Source: an uncultured Clostridia bacterium (lineage in GTDB: Bacteria; Bacillota; Clostridia; Christensenellales; UBA3700). From it: 64,000 bases of DNA. The stretch is taken from contig CANSGN010000011.1 in NCBI GenBank assembly GCA_947646415.1, positions 1 through 64,000 of the forward strand. Reading direction: 5' to 3'. Below, in pieces: positions 33,396-41,712 of this stretch (position 1 is the first letter of the stretch; every line of letters begins with the position of its first letter). The position numbers and the translations under genes are program-made. Under the pieces are notes generated by a model, which saw nothing but the letters and a program-made list of their open reading frames with translations, did not search any database and had not been told where the DNA came from.

Positions 33396-34787
33396 ATGAT
33401 AAAATTTTCAAATCAAGACAACTTATTGGTAGAAAGGACTTGGAAACCACAGCTACAAGATAATATAAATCCTGAGCTGTTCAGAGATTTTTTCGATTAC
33501 GAAAGCATTCCTAAAATCGCTTTCAACTTTAGACAAACTCCGCTTGATATGCCGGAAAATATTTGGATTACCGATACTACTTTCCGCGACGGTCAACAAT
33601 CAACTTCTCCGTTTACAGCAAAGCAAATTGTTGATTTGTATAAATTGATGCACAGGCTTGGCGGTAAAAAGGGTATTGTTCGTCAATCGGAATTTTTCCT
33701 TTATACCGAAAAGGACAGACAAGCCGTTCGCGACTGTATGGAGCTTGGGTACGAGTTCCCCGAAATTACCAGCTGGATTAGGGCAAGCGAAAAAGACTTT
33801 GAGCTTGTTAAGGAGATGAATATCAAGGAAACAGGTATTTTGGTAAGTTGCAGCGACTATCACATTTTCAAAAAAATGAACCTTACAAGAAAGCAAGCTT
33901 TGAATAAATACTTGGGCGTTGTAAAAATGGCTTTGGATAGAGGTATTGTCCCTCGTTGCCATTTTGAGGATATAACAAGAGCGGATTTTTACGGCTTTGT
34001 TGTGCCTTTTGCTATCGAGCTTATGAAACTTTCCAAACAGGCGGGTATTCCTATCAAAATTCGTGCTTGCGATACATTGGGCTACGGCGTCGGCTTCCCG
34101 GGGGTTGCTATGCCAAGGAGCGTTCAAGGTATTGTCAGCGGCTTGAAATATTATGCGGAAGTTCCGTCCGAATGGCTAGAGTGGCACGGTCACAACGACT
34201 TTTATAAGGTGGTTACAAACGCGGATACCGCTTGGTTGTATGGTTGTTCGTCCGTTAACTGCAGTTTGCTTGGTATTGGCGAAAGGACGGGTAACTGTCC
34301 GCTAGAGGCTATGGCTATCGAGTACTGCCAATTTAAAGGCACTACCGACGGTATGGATTTGTCAGTAATTACCGAAATCGCCGACTATTTTGAAAAGGAA
34401 ATAGACTATGTTATCCCTCCTCGTACGCCGTTTGTGGGCAGAAGCTTTAACACAACTAGGGCGGGCGTTCATGCAGACGGACTTTTGAAAGACCAAGAAA
34501 TTTACAACATTTTCGATACCGAAAAAATACTTGGTAAGCCTCCGCTTGTAAGCATTGACTCTCACTCGGGTTTGGCGGGTGTTGCTTATTGGATAAACGG
34601 TTACTACGATTTGGACGATGCGGATAAGATTGACAAAAAAGACCCTCTTTGCATTAAGATTAAGGAGATTATCGATAACTTATACGCTCAAGGTAGGACT
34701 ACCGTTATGGGGGATGACGAACTTGACGGTTTGGTTGCCCAAATTGACCCAAAAAGACACAAAGCTTTACTTTTACTTGCAAAATAA
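33396..34787 (+). CDS. DRE-TIM synthase, citrate (Re)-synthase or isopropylmalate/homocitrate synthase family
   Basis: 463 residues. An acetyl-CoA-dependent aldol-type synthase with ITDTTFRDGQQ (58-68, the DxxxRD catalytic loop), RCHFEDITRAD, KIRACDTLGYG, EWHGHNDFYK (metal HxH) and GERTGNCPLEAM. The full-length pattern, including the N-terminal KPQLQDNINPELFRDFF, matches a clostridial group that includes Re-face citrate synthase, as I recall it. The leucine-feedback domain of LeuA is absent. If Re-citrate synthase, it would supply 2-oxoglutarate in an anaerobe lacking GltA. ATG 33396 follows GGAGAGG; an in-frame TTG upstream is less likely. Confidence 0.75.
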   Translation: MIKFSNQDNLLVERTWKPQLQDNINPELFRDFFDYESIPKIAFNFRQTPLDMPENIWITDTTFRDGQQSTSPFTAKQIVDLYKLMHRLGGKKGIVRQSEFFLYTEKDRQAVRDCMELGYEFPEITSWIRASEKDFELVKEMNIKETGILVSCSDYHIFKKMNLTRKQALNKYLGVVKMALDRGIVPRCHFEDITRADFYGFVVPFAIELMKLSKQAGIPIKIRACDTLGYGVGFPGVAMPRSVQGIVSGLKYYAEVPSEWLEWHGHNDFYKVVTNADTAWLYGCSSVNCSLLGIGERTGNCPLEAMAIEYCQFKGTTDGMDLSVITEIADYFEKEIDYVIPPRTPFVGRSFNTTRAGVHADGLLKDQEIYNIFDTEKILGKPPLVSIDSHSGLAGVAYWINGYYDLDDADKIDKKDPLCIKIKEIIDNLYAQGRTTVMGDDELDGLVAQIDPKRHKALLLLAK

Positions 34788-34808
34788 TGTAAAATTTTGT
34801 TAAAAGTA

Positions 34809-34837
34809 TTGAATTTTTCATTTTTCCATAGTACAAT
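34809..34837 (+). promoter_or_regulatory. Promoter before the P-loop protein
   Basis: TTGAAT (34809-34814), a 17-bp spacer and TACAAT (34832-34837). It may also drive thrC through the regulated terminator. Confidence 0.7.
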
Positions 34838-34868
34838 ATAATTAACAATATATATCGTGGAGGGAAAT

Positions 34869-35270
34869 ATGATTTATATTATTTACGGAGCAAAAGGTAC
34901 CGGTAAAACCAAGCGCTTGATTGACAGGGCTAACACTGCGGTTATGGATGGCGAGGTTGTGTTTATCACTGACAGCGATGAATATAATTTTTCCGTTAAA
35001 CACAAGGTTAGACTTATCAACGCAACTGACTATCACGTTGTCAGCGAACAAGGACTTTTGGGCTTTATCAGCGGTATCGTGGCCGGCAATAGCGATATTC
35101 AACACATCTACATAGACGGTTGCCACAGGATTTGCGGCGAGGATATTGCGGAGATGGAATATTTCTATGATAACTTAGGGGACTTTGCACAAAAAGCAAA
35201 TGTGGATATCACTCTTGCTGTAAGCGAAGCGGAAGATAAATTACCCGCTTTTATCAAAAAATATATTTAA
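34869..35270 (+). CDS. Small P-loop ATP-binding protein of unknown function
   Basis: 133 residues. Walker A GAKGTGKTKR starts at residue 7 and a Walker-B-like strand HIYIDGCHR lies near residue 81. The protein has only a minimal NTPase core and no recognised extra domain. ATG 34869 follows GGAGGG; a GTG four codons upstream is less likely. It lies in front of thrC, separated by a terminator-like element. The function is unassigned; the fold suggests a nucleotide-dependent switch or kinase-like protein. Confidence 0.6.
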   Translation: MIYIIYGAKGTGKTKRLIDRANTAVMDGEVVFITDSDEYNFSVKHKVRLINATDYHVVSEQGLLGFISGIVAGNSDIQHIYIDGCHRICGEDIAEMEYFYDNLGDFAQKANVDITLAVSEAEDKLPAFIKKYI

Positions 35271-35271
35271 A

Positions 35272-35314
35272 AACGGTTAAATTGCAAAAAGCCTAACCGT
35301 TGTTAGGCTTTTTT
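35272..35314 (+). terminator. Terminator with competing antiterminator stem ahead of thrC
   Basis: The terminator stem AAAAAGCCTAAC (35286-35297) with GTTAGGCTTTTT (35302-35313) lies directly before the thrC ribosome site. AACGGTTA (35272-35279) can instead pair perfectly with TAACCGTT (35294-35301), a structure that excludes the terminator. The first arm begins two bases after the upstream stop codon, where a terminating ribosome would cover it. Confidence 0.65.
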
Positions 35315-35335
35315 GGCTATAAAAAGGAGTTTTTT

Positions 35336-36820
35336 ATGCAATATGTAAGTACAAGGGCAAAAAATACTGTTGTTACAGGTGCACAGGCTATCGTTAAAGG
35401 TTTGTCCGAAGATGGTGGTTTGTTTGTGCCTAGCGAGTTTCCTGCTATTTCCAAACAGGAATTGACTGCAATGGAAGATATGGAGTACAGCGAGCGTGCG
35501 GCGTTTGTTTTAAGTAAGTTTTTGACAGACTTTTCGTTGGAAGAGCTTAACGAGTACACTAAAAAAGCGTATGCAAGATTTTATGACGGCGACCCATGTC
35601 CGTTGGTTGCTATCGACGATAAAACTTATATTCTGGAGTTGTGGCACGGCCCTACTTGTGCTTTTAAGGATATGGCATTGACTCTTCTTCCTCATCTTAT
35701 GGTTGCATCTCGCAAAAAAGTAGGGGAGACTAGCAAAACTCTTATTTTGGTTGCGACTAGCGGCGATACAGGTAAGGCTGCTTTGGAGGGCTTTAAGGAT
35801 GTTGAGGGATGCGAAATTATCGTTTTTTATCCGTCCGAGGGCGTTTCGGATATGCAAAAATTGCAAATGCAAACTCAAACAGGCGATAATGTTTACGTTT
35901 GTGCAATTAAGGGTAATTTCGACGATGCTCAAAGTGCTGTTAAAGTTATTTTTAACGACGACAATGTAAAAGCTCAATTACTTGAAAACGGCTATAAACT
36001 TTCAAGTGCAAATTCTATAAATTGGGGTAGACTTGTTCCTCAAATCGCGTACTATGTTTCCAGCTATGTGGATATGCTTTCAAGCGGCGAAATCGAGTTT
36101 GGCGATAAAATTAACTTTTGCGTACCATCGGGTAACTTCGGCAATATTTTGGCAGGTTACTACGCTATGAGAATGGGTGTGCCTATCAACAAATTGATTT
36201 GTGCATCAAACAAAAACAAAGTGCTTACCGATTTCTTCTCTTCCGGTAAATACGACATTAATAGAGATTTTTACAAGACAATGAGTCCGTCAATGGATAT
36301 TTTGATTAGCTCTAATCTTGAAAGACTTTTGTTTGAAATTTCGGGCAGGGATGATAAGTATGTTGCCGATTTAATGAACAATTTAAAAACTAAAGGCTAC
36401 TACGAAATCGACTTTGCTAAATTGCAAGCAAATGCGGCTAACTTTGAGGGCGGTTTTTCAAATGAGGATATGACAATGGATACTATTGCCGATTTTTATG
36501 ACGAAAACGATTATCTTCTAGATACTCACACTGCCGTTGCTGTCGGGGTTTATAAGGCTTATCAAGAAAACAGCGGGGACAATACAAAAACAGTTATTGT
36601 TTCTACCGCAAGCCCTTACAAATTCCCTCAAGATGTTTACAACGCTTTGACAGGCGAGTTTGTACAAAACAGCATTAATGCTGCCGATATGTTGGAAGAG
36701 CATACAGGTTTTGATATTCCTGAGCCTCTACAAAATTTGCAATCAAGAGTTGTAAGGTTTAAGGACGTAATCGAAAAAGACCAAATCAAACAAGCTGTGT
36801 TAAATGCAATAAAAAAATAA
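35336..36820 (+). CDS. thrC: Threonine synthase
   Basis: 494 residues, matching the longer (about 500-residue) threonine synthases. It converts O-phosphohomoserine to threonine with PLP. It has the N-terminal YVSTRA motif, PLP Lys111 in LWHGPTCAFKDMA, the phosphate-binding VATSGDTGKAALEGF and SANSINWGRLVPQ. ATG 35336 follows AAGGAG; an in-frame start 12 codons upstream lies inside the terminator hairpin and is rejected. No thrB or hom is nearby. Expression probably depends on passing the terminator just upstream. Confidence 0.95.
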   Translation: MQYVSTRAKNTVVTGAQAIVKGLSEDGGLFVPSEFPAISKQELTAMEDMEYSERAAFVLSKFLTDFSLEELNEYTKKAYARFYDGDPCPLVAIDDKTYILELWHGPTCAFKDMALTLLPHLMVASRKKVGETSKTLILVATSGDTGKAALEGFKDVEGCEIIVFYPSEGVSDMQKLQMQTQTGDNVYVCAIKGNFDDAQSAVKVIFNDDNVKAQLLENGYKLSSANSINWGRLVPQIAYYVSSYVDMLSSGEIEFGDKINFCVPSGNFGNILAGYYAMRMGVPINKLICASNKNKVLTDFFSSGKYDINRDFYKTMSPSMDILISSNLERLLFEISGRDDKYVADLMNNLKTKGYYEIDFAKLQANAANFEGGFSNEDMTMDTIADFYDENDYLLDTHTAVAVGVYKAYQENSGDNTKTVIVSTASPYKFPQDVYNALTGEFVQNSINAADMLEEHTGFDIPEPLQNLQSRVVRFKDVIEKDQIKQAVLNAIKK

Positions 36821-36907
36821 ATTGCTATCTAAATTAAAGCATTAAATAAGCACAACTATAACAAGTTATTTTAAAAATAATTTAATGCTAAATAAACAAA
36901 AAAATCT

Positions 36908-36939
36908 AAAAGCATCCTGCTTAATTGCAGGATGCTTTT
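36908..36939. terminator. Bidirectional terminator between thrC and the convergent aminotransferase gene
   Basis: A 13-bp stem (36908-36920 with 36927-36939), U-rich on both strands. Confidence 0.85.
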
Positions 36940-36992
36940 GTATATAAATAATTTGTAAAACAAGCAAAAAGCTTGCAAAAATCGGTATTAAA

Positions 36993-38105
36993 TTATAATT
37001 TTGAAAGTACATTAAGCAAAGTATGACAGTCTGATAAAGTATTGTTAAAGCCAATACTTATTCTGCAAAGTCCGTCATTTATCGTGCCTAAATATTCGTG
37101 AATTTTTGGTGCGCAATGCAGCCCGCTCCTAACCGCAATATTATGATTGTTCAATATTTCCGCAACCTCGCTTGAGGAGTAATCATCAACCTTAATCGAT
37201 ATTACAGTGGACGGGAAATCCGAAAAACAAGTGATTTTTCGCATACTTTTTAAACCGTAAATTATCTCGCCCGAAAGGTATTTGTAGTGTCTGTTAAGTT
37301 CATTAAAATTGGAATATGTCCAATCAAACGCCTTGGATAAGGATAGCACTCCGCCTGTGTTAAGAGTGCCGCACTCATATCCCTCGGGGTAGTGGTCTGG
37401 TTGAATTAAAAGGTCGCTGTCCGTACCTGTTCCTCCAAATTTAATGTGCTTTAACGCGATATCTTTTTTGACAACCAAAATGCCTATGCCTTGCATACCG
37501 TGTATGCCTTTATGACCGCAAGAGGCTAACATATCGATATTAAAATTTTGCATATCTATTTGCTCGTGTCCCAACGATTGGGCGGTATCCACAAGTAGTC
37601 TTATATTGTGCCTTTTGGTTATTTTGCCTATTTCGCCAATATCTTGGCTTATGCCTGTAACATTGGAAGTTTGGTTGACGATGACTAAGGTGGTATCGTC
37701 GCATATTGCACTTTCAATTTGACTTGGCATAATTTTGCCTGTTAAATCGGGCATAAGATAGGTAACTTTTACCCCGAAATTGTCCTCTAAATACTTTAAA
37801 GGTCTAAGTACGGAATTGTGCTCATATATTGTTGTGATTACGTGTGACGATGGTTTTACATAACCTAAAATTGCCATGTTTAGTGACTCTGTACAGTTTT
37901 GGGTAAATAGGACTTCATAGTCGTCGTTTGCGCCAAGACGGCTTTTGATATTCTCTCGTGTTAACAGCACTTTTGTAGCGGTTTTTATGCAGTCTTTATG
38001 TCCGCTCCTGCCACTATTGCAAGAGTTTAGGACAAAACGGTTGTATTCGTCTATTACGCATTTTGGTTTGAATCGCGATGTTGCAGAATTGTCAAAATAT
38101 ATCAT
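36993..38105 (-). CDS. Cysteine-desulfurase-like class V aminotransferase
   Basis: 370 residues. It begins MIYFDNSATSRFKP as in NifS/SufS proteins. PLP-site residues are His96, Asp173 and Lys199 (CGHKGIHG). Cys331 in RSGLHCAPKIH occupies the persulfide position. The enzyme would release sulfur (or selenium) from cysteine (selenocysteine). It is divergent from a DUF3343 gene; that partnership is known for a clostridial subgroup of class V enzymes. AGGAGAG lies 5 bases before ATG. No IscU or SufU is seen nearby, so general Fe-S assembly is less likely than a specialised sulfur/selenium role. Confidence 0.8.
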   Translation of the reverse strand: MIYFDNSATSRFKPKCVIDEYNRFVLNSCNSGRSGHKDCIKTATKVLLTRENIKSRLGANDDYEVLFTQNCTESLNMAILGYVKPSSHVITTIYEHNSVLRPLKYLEDNFGVKVTYLMPDLTGKIMPSQIESAICDDTTLVIVNQTSNVTGISQDIGEIGKITKRHNIRLLVDTAQSLGHEQIDMQNFNIDMLASCGHKGIHGMQGIGILVVKKDIALKHIKFGGTGTDSDLLIQPDHYPEGYECGTLNTGGVLSLSKAFDWTYSNFNELNRHYKYLSGEIIYGLKSMRKITCFSDFPSTVISIKVDDYSSSEVAEILNNHNIAVRSGLHCAPKIHEYLGTINDGLCRISIGFNNTLSDCHTLLNVLSKL

Positions 38106-38207
38106 ATTGCTCTCCTAAAAACATAGTATGCTGTAACTCTTTTTTTGTGTTAATCATTTAATGATATAGGAACTGTTTTTACATATCACACAAAGGGGGG
38201 AAATGTG

Positions 38208-38465
38208 ATGAATATTATTATTGCATTTAAGGCCCGTAGCGATAGTTTGAAATTTAGCGAGTTATTACGTAAAGGAGGGGTTCCTTCTACAATTATCAAT
38301 ACCCCGCGTGAGTTATCTGTCGGGTGCGGACTTAGCGTCAGTGTAGAACAAAAATACAGAGAGTATGCGTTGAAAGCGTTAACTGCTTTTGATAAAACGA
38401 CGTATATCGGAACATATCAACTAATGAAAAGCGGTGCAAGAACTATAGCGGTTGCCATAAGATAA
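38208..38465 (+). CDS. DUF3343 protein, putative Se/S carrier-like
   Basis: 85 residues: MNIIIAFKARSDSLKFSELLRK, GGVPSTIINTPRELSVGCGLSVSV. The IIAF start and the PRE...CG motif with a conserved Cys define DUF3343, thought to carry sulfur or selenium. AGGGGGG lies 7 bases before the ATG at 38208; a GTG directly before it is also in frame. It is divergently paired with the cysteine-desulfurase-like gene, with 102 bp of shared control region. Confidence 0.8.
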   Translation: MNIIIAFKARSDSLKFSELLRKGGVPSTIINTPRELSVGCGLSVSVEQKYREYALKALTAFDKTTYIGTYQLMKSGARTIAVAIR

Positions 38466-38501
38466 ATACTTAAAGTAACGGGCGAAAGCTATCGGATAAA
38501 T

Positions 38502-38527
38502 AAGGTGCGAGAAATCGCACCTTTTAA
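38502..38527 (+). terminator. Terminator of the DUF3343 gene
   Basis: AAGGTGCGA (38502-38510) with TCGCACCTT (38515-38523), GAAA tetraloop and T-tail. Confidence 0.85.
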
Positions 38528-38603
38528 TCGTTTGCAAATTTTGACGTAAGCTTGTATATTTTATAAAAATTTTTTAGTATTATTTAAAAATATATAAAAG
38601 GAC

Positions 38604-38632
38604 TTGAAATAACATTAAAAGTATGTTACAAT
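38604..38632 (+). promoter_or_regulatory. Promoter of nth
   Basis: TTGAAA (38604-38609), a 17-bp spacer and TACAAT (38627-38632). Confidence 0.75.
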
Positions 38633-38667
38633 AATTTATTATAGATTATGTGCAAATGAGGACAAAT

Positions 38668-39294
38668 ATGGATATCGATGTTATTTTAGAAAAATTGAAA
38701 AAAATTCATAGCAATCCTGTGTGTGAGCTTGAGTATGATAACCCCTTTCATTTGTTGATTGCGGTTATTTTGTCTGCACAGTGCACAGATAAACGCGTTA
38801 ACAAAATAACTCCCGATTTGTTTGCACAATGGCAAACGCCCGAGCAATTTGCAAAGCTTACTGCGGAGGAACTAATACCTTACATTAAGTCATGCGGGTA
38901 CTATAACAGCAAGTCTAAATCGATAATCGAGGCGGCTAAAAGCATTGTTGAGGATTTCGGTGGGGAAGTACCAAAGACGGTGGAGGAGCTTATGACTCTT
39001 CGCGGTGTGGGTAAAAAAACAGCAAATGTAGTATATGCCGTAGCTTTTGGCGGGGATGCCATTGCAGTTGATACTCATGTAAGGCGAGTTAGCAACAGGC
39101 TTGGGTTATCGGATAGTCAAGATGTGCTTAAGATTGAAAAAGATTTGAACACATTGTTTCCGCAAGCAGAATGGTCGACACTTCATCACTTGTTGATACA
39201 TCACGGCAGATATGTTTGCTCGGCAAGAAATCCCAAATGCAACGAATGTTTGCTTAATACCGAATGTAAGCATTTTAACTGCGGTAAAAAATAA
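38668..39294 (+). CDS. nth: Endonuclease III
   Basis: 208 residues. It is a base-excision-repair DNA glycosylase/AP lyase acting on oxidised pyrimidines. It has the helix-hairpin-helix LRGVGKKTANVV with catalytic Lys117, Asp135 in AVDTHVRRV and the 4Fe-4S cluster Cys184-x6-Cys191-x2-Cys194-x5-Cys200. The ATG at 38668 is chosen for the GAGGA site; upstream in-frame GTG and ATG are less well placed. It stands at the head of a run leading to nfnAB. Confidence 0.95.
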   Translation: MDIDVILEKLKKIHSNPVCELEYDNPFHLLIAVILSAQCTDKRVNKITPDLFAQWQTPEQFAKLTAEELIPYIKSCGYYNSKSKSIIEAAKSIVEDFGGEVPKTVEELMTLRGVGKKTANVVYAVAFGGDAIAVDTHVRRVSNRLGLSDSQDVLKIEKDLNTLFPQAEWSTLHHLLIHHGRYVCSARNPKCNECLLNTECKHFNCGKK

Positions 39295-39328
39295 TATCAA
39301 AACTCGAAATTTTTAAAAGGGAATAACA

Positions 39329-40165
39329 ATGAATAAGATTTTACGAAAAAGACAACTAAGTGAAAATGTAAACGAATATGTCGTACAGGCGGAGGATGTC
39401 GCAAAACACGCCCGTCCTGGACAGTTTATTATTTTAAGGGTAGACGGCGAGGGGGAAAGAGTACCTTTTACCATTGCCGATATAGATACTAAGTTGGGTA
39501 CAATTACCATATTAGTACAAACAATCGGTATGACTACTTATAAATTATCCCTTTTAAATGAGGGGGATTACATACACGATTTTGTAGGTCCGCTTGGCAA
39601 TCCTACCGAGCTTTCGGAGTATAAAAATATTGTACTTGTCGGTGGTGGTATTGGTAGTGCGGTTATTTATCCGCAAGCTAAGTTTAGGCATCAAAATGGT
39701 TTGCAGTGTGATGTGATTATCGGTGCAAGAAACAAAAGTTTGCTTGTATATGAGGACGAGTTTAGACAAAATGCAGATAATTTGTACATTGTTACCGATG
39801 ACGGCAGTTATTGTGAAAAAGGCTTTGTAACAACTAAGTTGGAAACTTTGATAAAAGATGGCAAAAACTACGATTGTGTGTTTGCCGTAGGTCCTGTTAT
39901 GATGATGAAAGCCGTGTGTGATTTGACCAAGAAATATGGTATTAAAACTATTGTATCAATGAACTCTACAATGGTTGATGGTACAGGTATGTGTGGCTGT
40001 TGCAGGCTTACAGTAGGCGGCGAGACAAAATACGCCTGTGTTGACGGACCTGAGTTTGATGGTCATCAAATAGACTTTATGGAATCGGTAAACAGAAGTA
40101 AATTTTATAAAGAGCATGAATGTGAATGTTATAAGAGGGAGCTTGAAAAAAATGGTAAAAACTGA
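39329..40165 (+). CDS. nfnA: NADH-dependent ferredoxin:NADP oxidoreductase, subunit NfnA
   Basis: 278 residues of the dihydroorotate-dehydrogenase-electron-transfer/ferredoxin-NADP-reductase family. FAD binding RVPFTIAD (45-52), NAD binding VGGGIGSA (104-111) and a 2Fe-2S site Cys222, Cys224-Cys225 and Cys237 are visible. With NfnB it couples NADH and reduced ferredoxin oxidation to NADP reduction by flavin-based electron bifurcation in anaerobes. The Cys set CGCC differs slightly from the usual C-x4-C-x2-C, as in other Nfn small subunits. The downstream nfnB overlaps by 14 bases. Confidence 0.88.
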   Translation: MNKILRKRQLSENVNEYVVQAEDVAKHARPGQFIILRVDGEGERVPFTIADIDTKLGTITILVQTIGMTTYKLSLLNEGDYIHDFVGPLGNPTELSEYKNIVLVGGGIGSAVIYPQAKFRHQNGLQCDVIIGARNKSLLVYEDEFRQNADNLYIVTDDGSYCEKGFVTTKLETLIKDGKNYDCVFAVGPVMMMKAVCDLTKKYGIKTIVSMNSTMVDGTGMCGCCRLTVGGETKYACVDGPEFDGHQIDFMESVNRSKFYKEHECECYKRELEKNGKN

Positions 40166-41537
40166 AAGGAATAAAACTATAACCAGACCAAGCGAAGTCA
40201 GAGTTAAGGATTTTGAAGAAGTATCACAAGGTTTTACCTATGAACTTATGAAAGCGGAAGCCGAAAGATGCATAAATTGCAAAAATGCACCATGCACTTC
40301 GGGCTGTCCTGTAGGAGTTAAAATCCCAGAGTTTATACAATGCTTGAAAAATGACGATTTGGACGGAGCTGTTAAAATAATAAAATTAGATAACAATTTG
40401 CCGTCTATTTGCGGCAGGGTTTGTCCGCAAGAAAAACAGTGTGAAGATAAGTGTATTCGCAAATTGAAATTGGGTGGCTCTGTTGCAATCGGCAGTTTGG
40501 AAAGATTTGTCGGAGATTATGCTTTGGCGGATAGCAAACCAATACCTAAACCAAGTAAAAGGCTTGACTACAAAGTTGCGGTAATAGGTAGCGGTCCAAG
40601 CGGATTGACTTGTGCTGCCGATTGTGCCAATGCAGGGTTAGACGTAACAATTTTTGAGGCTTTCCACGAGGCAGGCGGTGTTTTGGTTTATGGTATACCG
40701 GAATTTAGATTGCCTAAAGACGAAATCGTAAAAAAGGAAATAAACAAACTTACCGAGCTTGGCGTAAAGATAAAATACAATACAGTTGTGGGCAAAACAG
40801 TTAAAATGCAGGAATTACTTGAAGAGTTTGATGCTGTGTTTATCGGCACAGGTGCGGGACTTCCGTCCTTTATGAATATTCCGGGAGAAAATTTGAACGG
40901 AGTATACAGTGCCAATGAGTTTTTAACACGTGTAAACTTGATGAAAGCCTTTAAGAAAGGCTCGGATACACCTGTATTTGTAGGTAAAAATGTTGCTGTA
41001 GTCGGTGCGGGTAATGTCGCAATGGATGCTGCAAGAACGGCTAAGCGTTTAGGTGCGGATAATGTTTACATTGTTTACAGACGTTCAAAAGAGGAAATGC
41101 CTGCAAGGATAGAGGAGATTGAACATGCTATCGAAGAAGGTATTCAGTTGAAACTTTTAACCAATCCTACAAAGATATTGGGAGAAACTAATGTAGAGGG
41201 TATGGAGTGTGTTAAAATGGAGCTTGGCGAGCCTGACAGCAGTGGCAGAAGAAGACCTGTGGAAATACCTAATTCCGAGTATGTTATCCCTGTAGATGAG
41301 GTAGTAATGTCAATCGGCACAAGACCTAATCCATTGCTTACAAGGGAGTATGCTGATTTACAAACAACCAAACGCGGCACTTTGATAGTAAATGAAGATT
41401 CGCAGGAAACTTCAGTGCAAAACATTTTCGCAGGCGGCGATGCGGTTACAGGTGCTGCAACGGTAATACTTGCTATGGGAGCAGGTAAAAATGCTGCCAA
41501 AACAATTATAGCAAGGGCAAACAGCAAAAATGTTTGA
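40152..41537 (+). CDS. nfnB: NADH-dependent ferredoxin:NADP oxidoreductase, subunit NfnB
   Basis: 461 residues, glutamate-synthase small-subunit-like. Two 4Fe-4S clusters are indicated by Cys40, Cys43, Cys48, Cys52 and Cys87, Cys91, Cys97, Cys101. An FAD site GSGPSG (146-151), an NADPH site VGAGNVAMDAARTAKRLG and YRRSKEEMPAR follow. No gltB large subunit is near and nfnA is fused by overlap, so NfnB is favoured over GltD. The ATG at 40152 lies inside the nfnA end with a GGGAG site; a start 12 codons earlier is in frame but unsupported. Confidence 0.88.
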   Translation: MVKTERNKTITRPSEVRVKDFEEVSQGFTYELMKAEAERCINCKNAPCTSGCPVGVKIPEFIQCLKNDDLDGAVKIIKLDNNLPSICGRVCPQEKQCEDKCIRKLKLGGSVAIGSLERFVGDYALADSKPIPKPSKRLDYKVAVIGSGPSGLTCAADCANAGLDVTIFEAFHEAGGVLVYGIPEFRLPKDEIVKKEINKLTELGVKIKYNTVVGKTVKMQELLEEFDAVFIGTGAGLPSFMNIPGENLNGVYSANEFLTRVNLMKAFKKGSDTPVFVGKNVAVVGAGNVAMDAARTAKRLGADNVYIVYRRSKEEMPARIEEIEHAIEEGIQLKLLTNPTKILGETNVEGMECVKMELGEPDSSGRRRPVEIPNSEYVIPVDEVVMSIGTRPNPLLTREYADLQTTKRGTLIVNEDSQETSVQNIFAGGDAVTGAATVILAMGAGKNAAKTIIARANSKNV

Positions 41538-41562
41538 CAAAAAAGTACAATATTTGTACAAT
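41534..41562 (+). promoter_or_regulatory. Promoter of obg
   Basis: TTGACA (41534-41539) overlaps the nfnB stop codon; a 17-bp spacer and TACAAT (41557-41562) follow. The leader is about 145 nt. Confidence 0.8.
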
Positions 41563-41712
41563 AAATAACTGCAAACAGGTTATTAGATAATACATACCGC
41601 TAATACTTAATATGATTAATATCATTTAATTAGTCAAAAGGGGTATCGGTGTAATAAAATTAGCGTTAAAAGTAGATTAGTATCGATTTTTAATGGGTAA
41701 ACAGGAGATAAT
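41563..41712 (+). promoter_or_regulatory. Structured leader of obg
   Basis: The leader can fold with a stem AATAAC/GTTATT near its start and ATACC/GGTAT enclosing a GATTAAT/ATTAGTC hairpin (about 41594-41648). No known riboswitch or L21-type leader was recognised. Confidence 0.3.
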
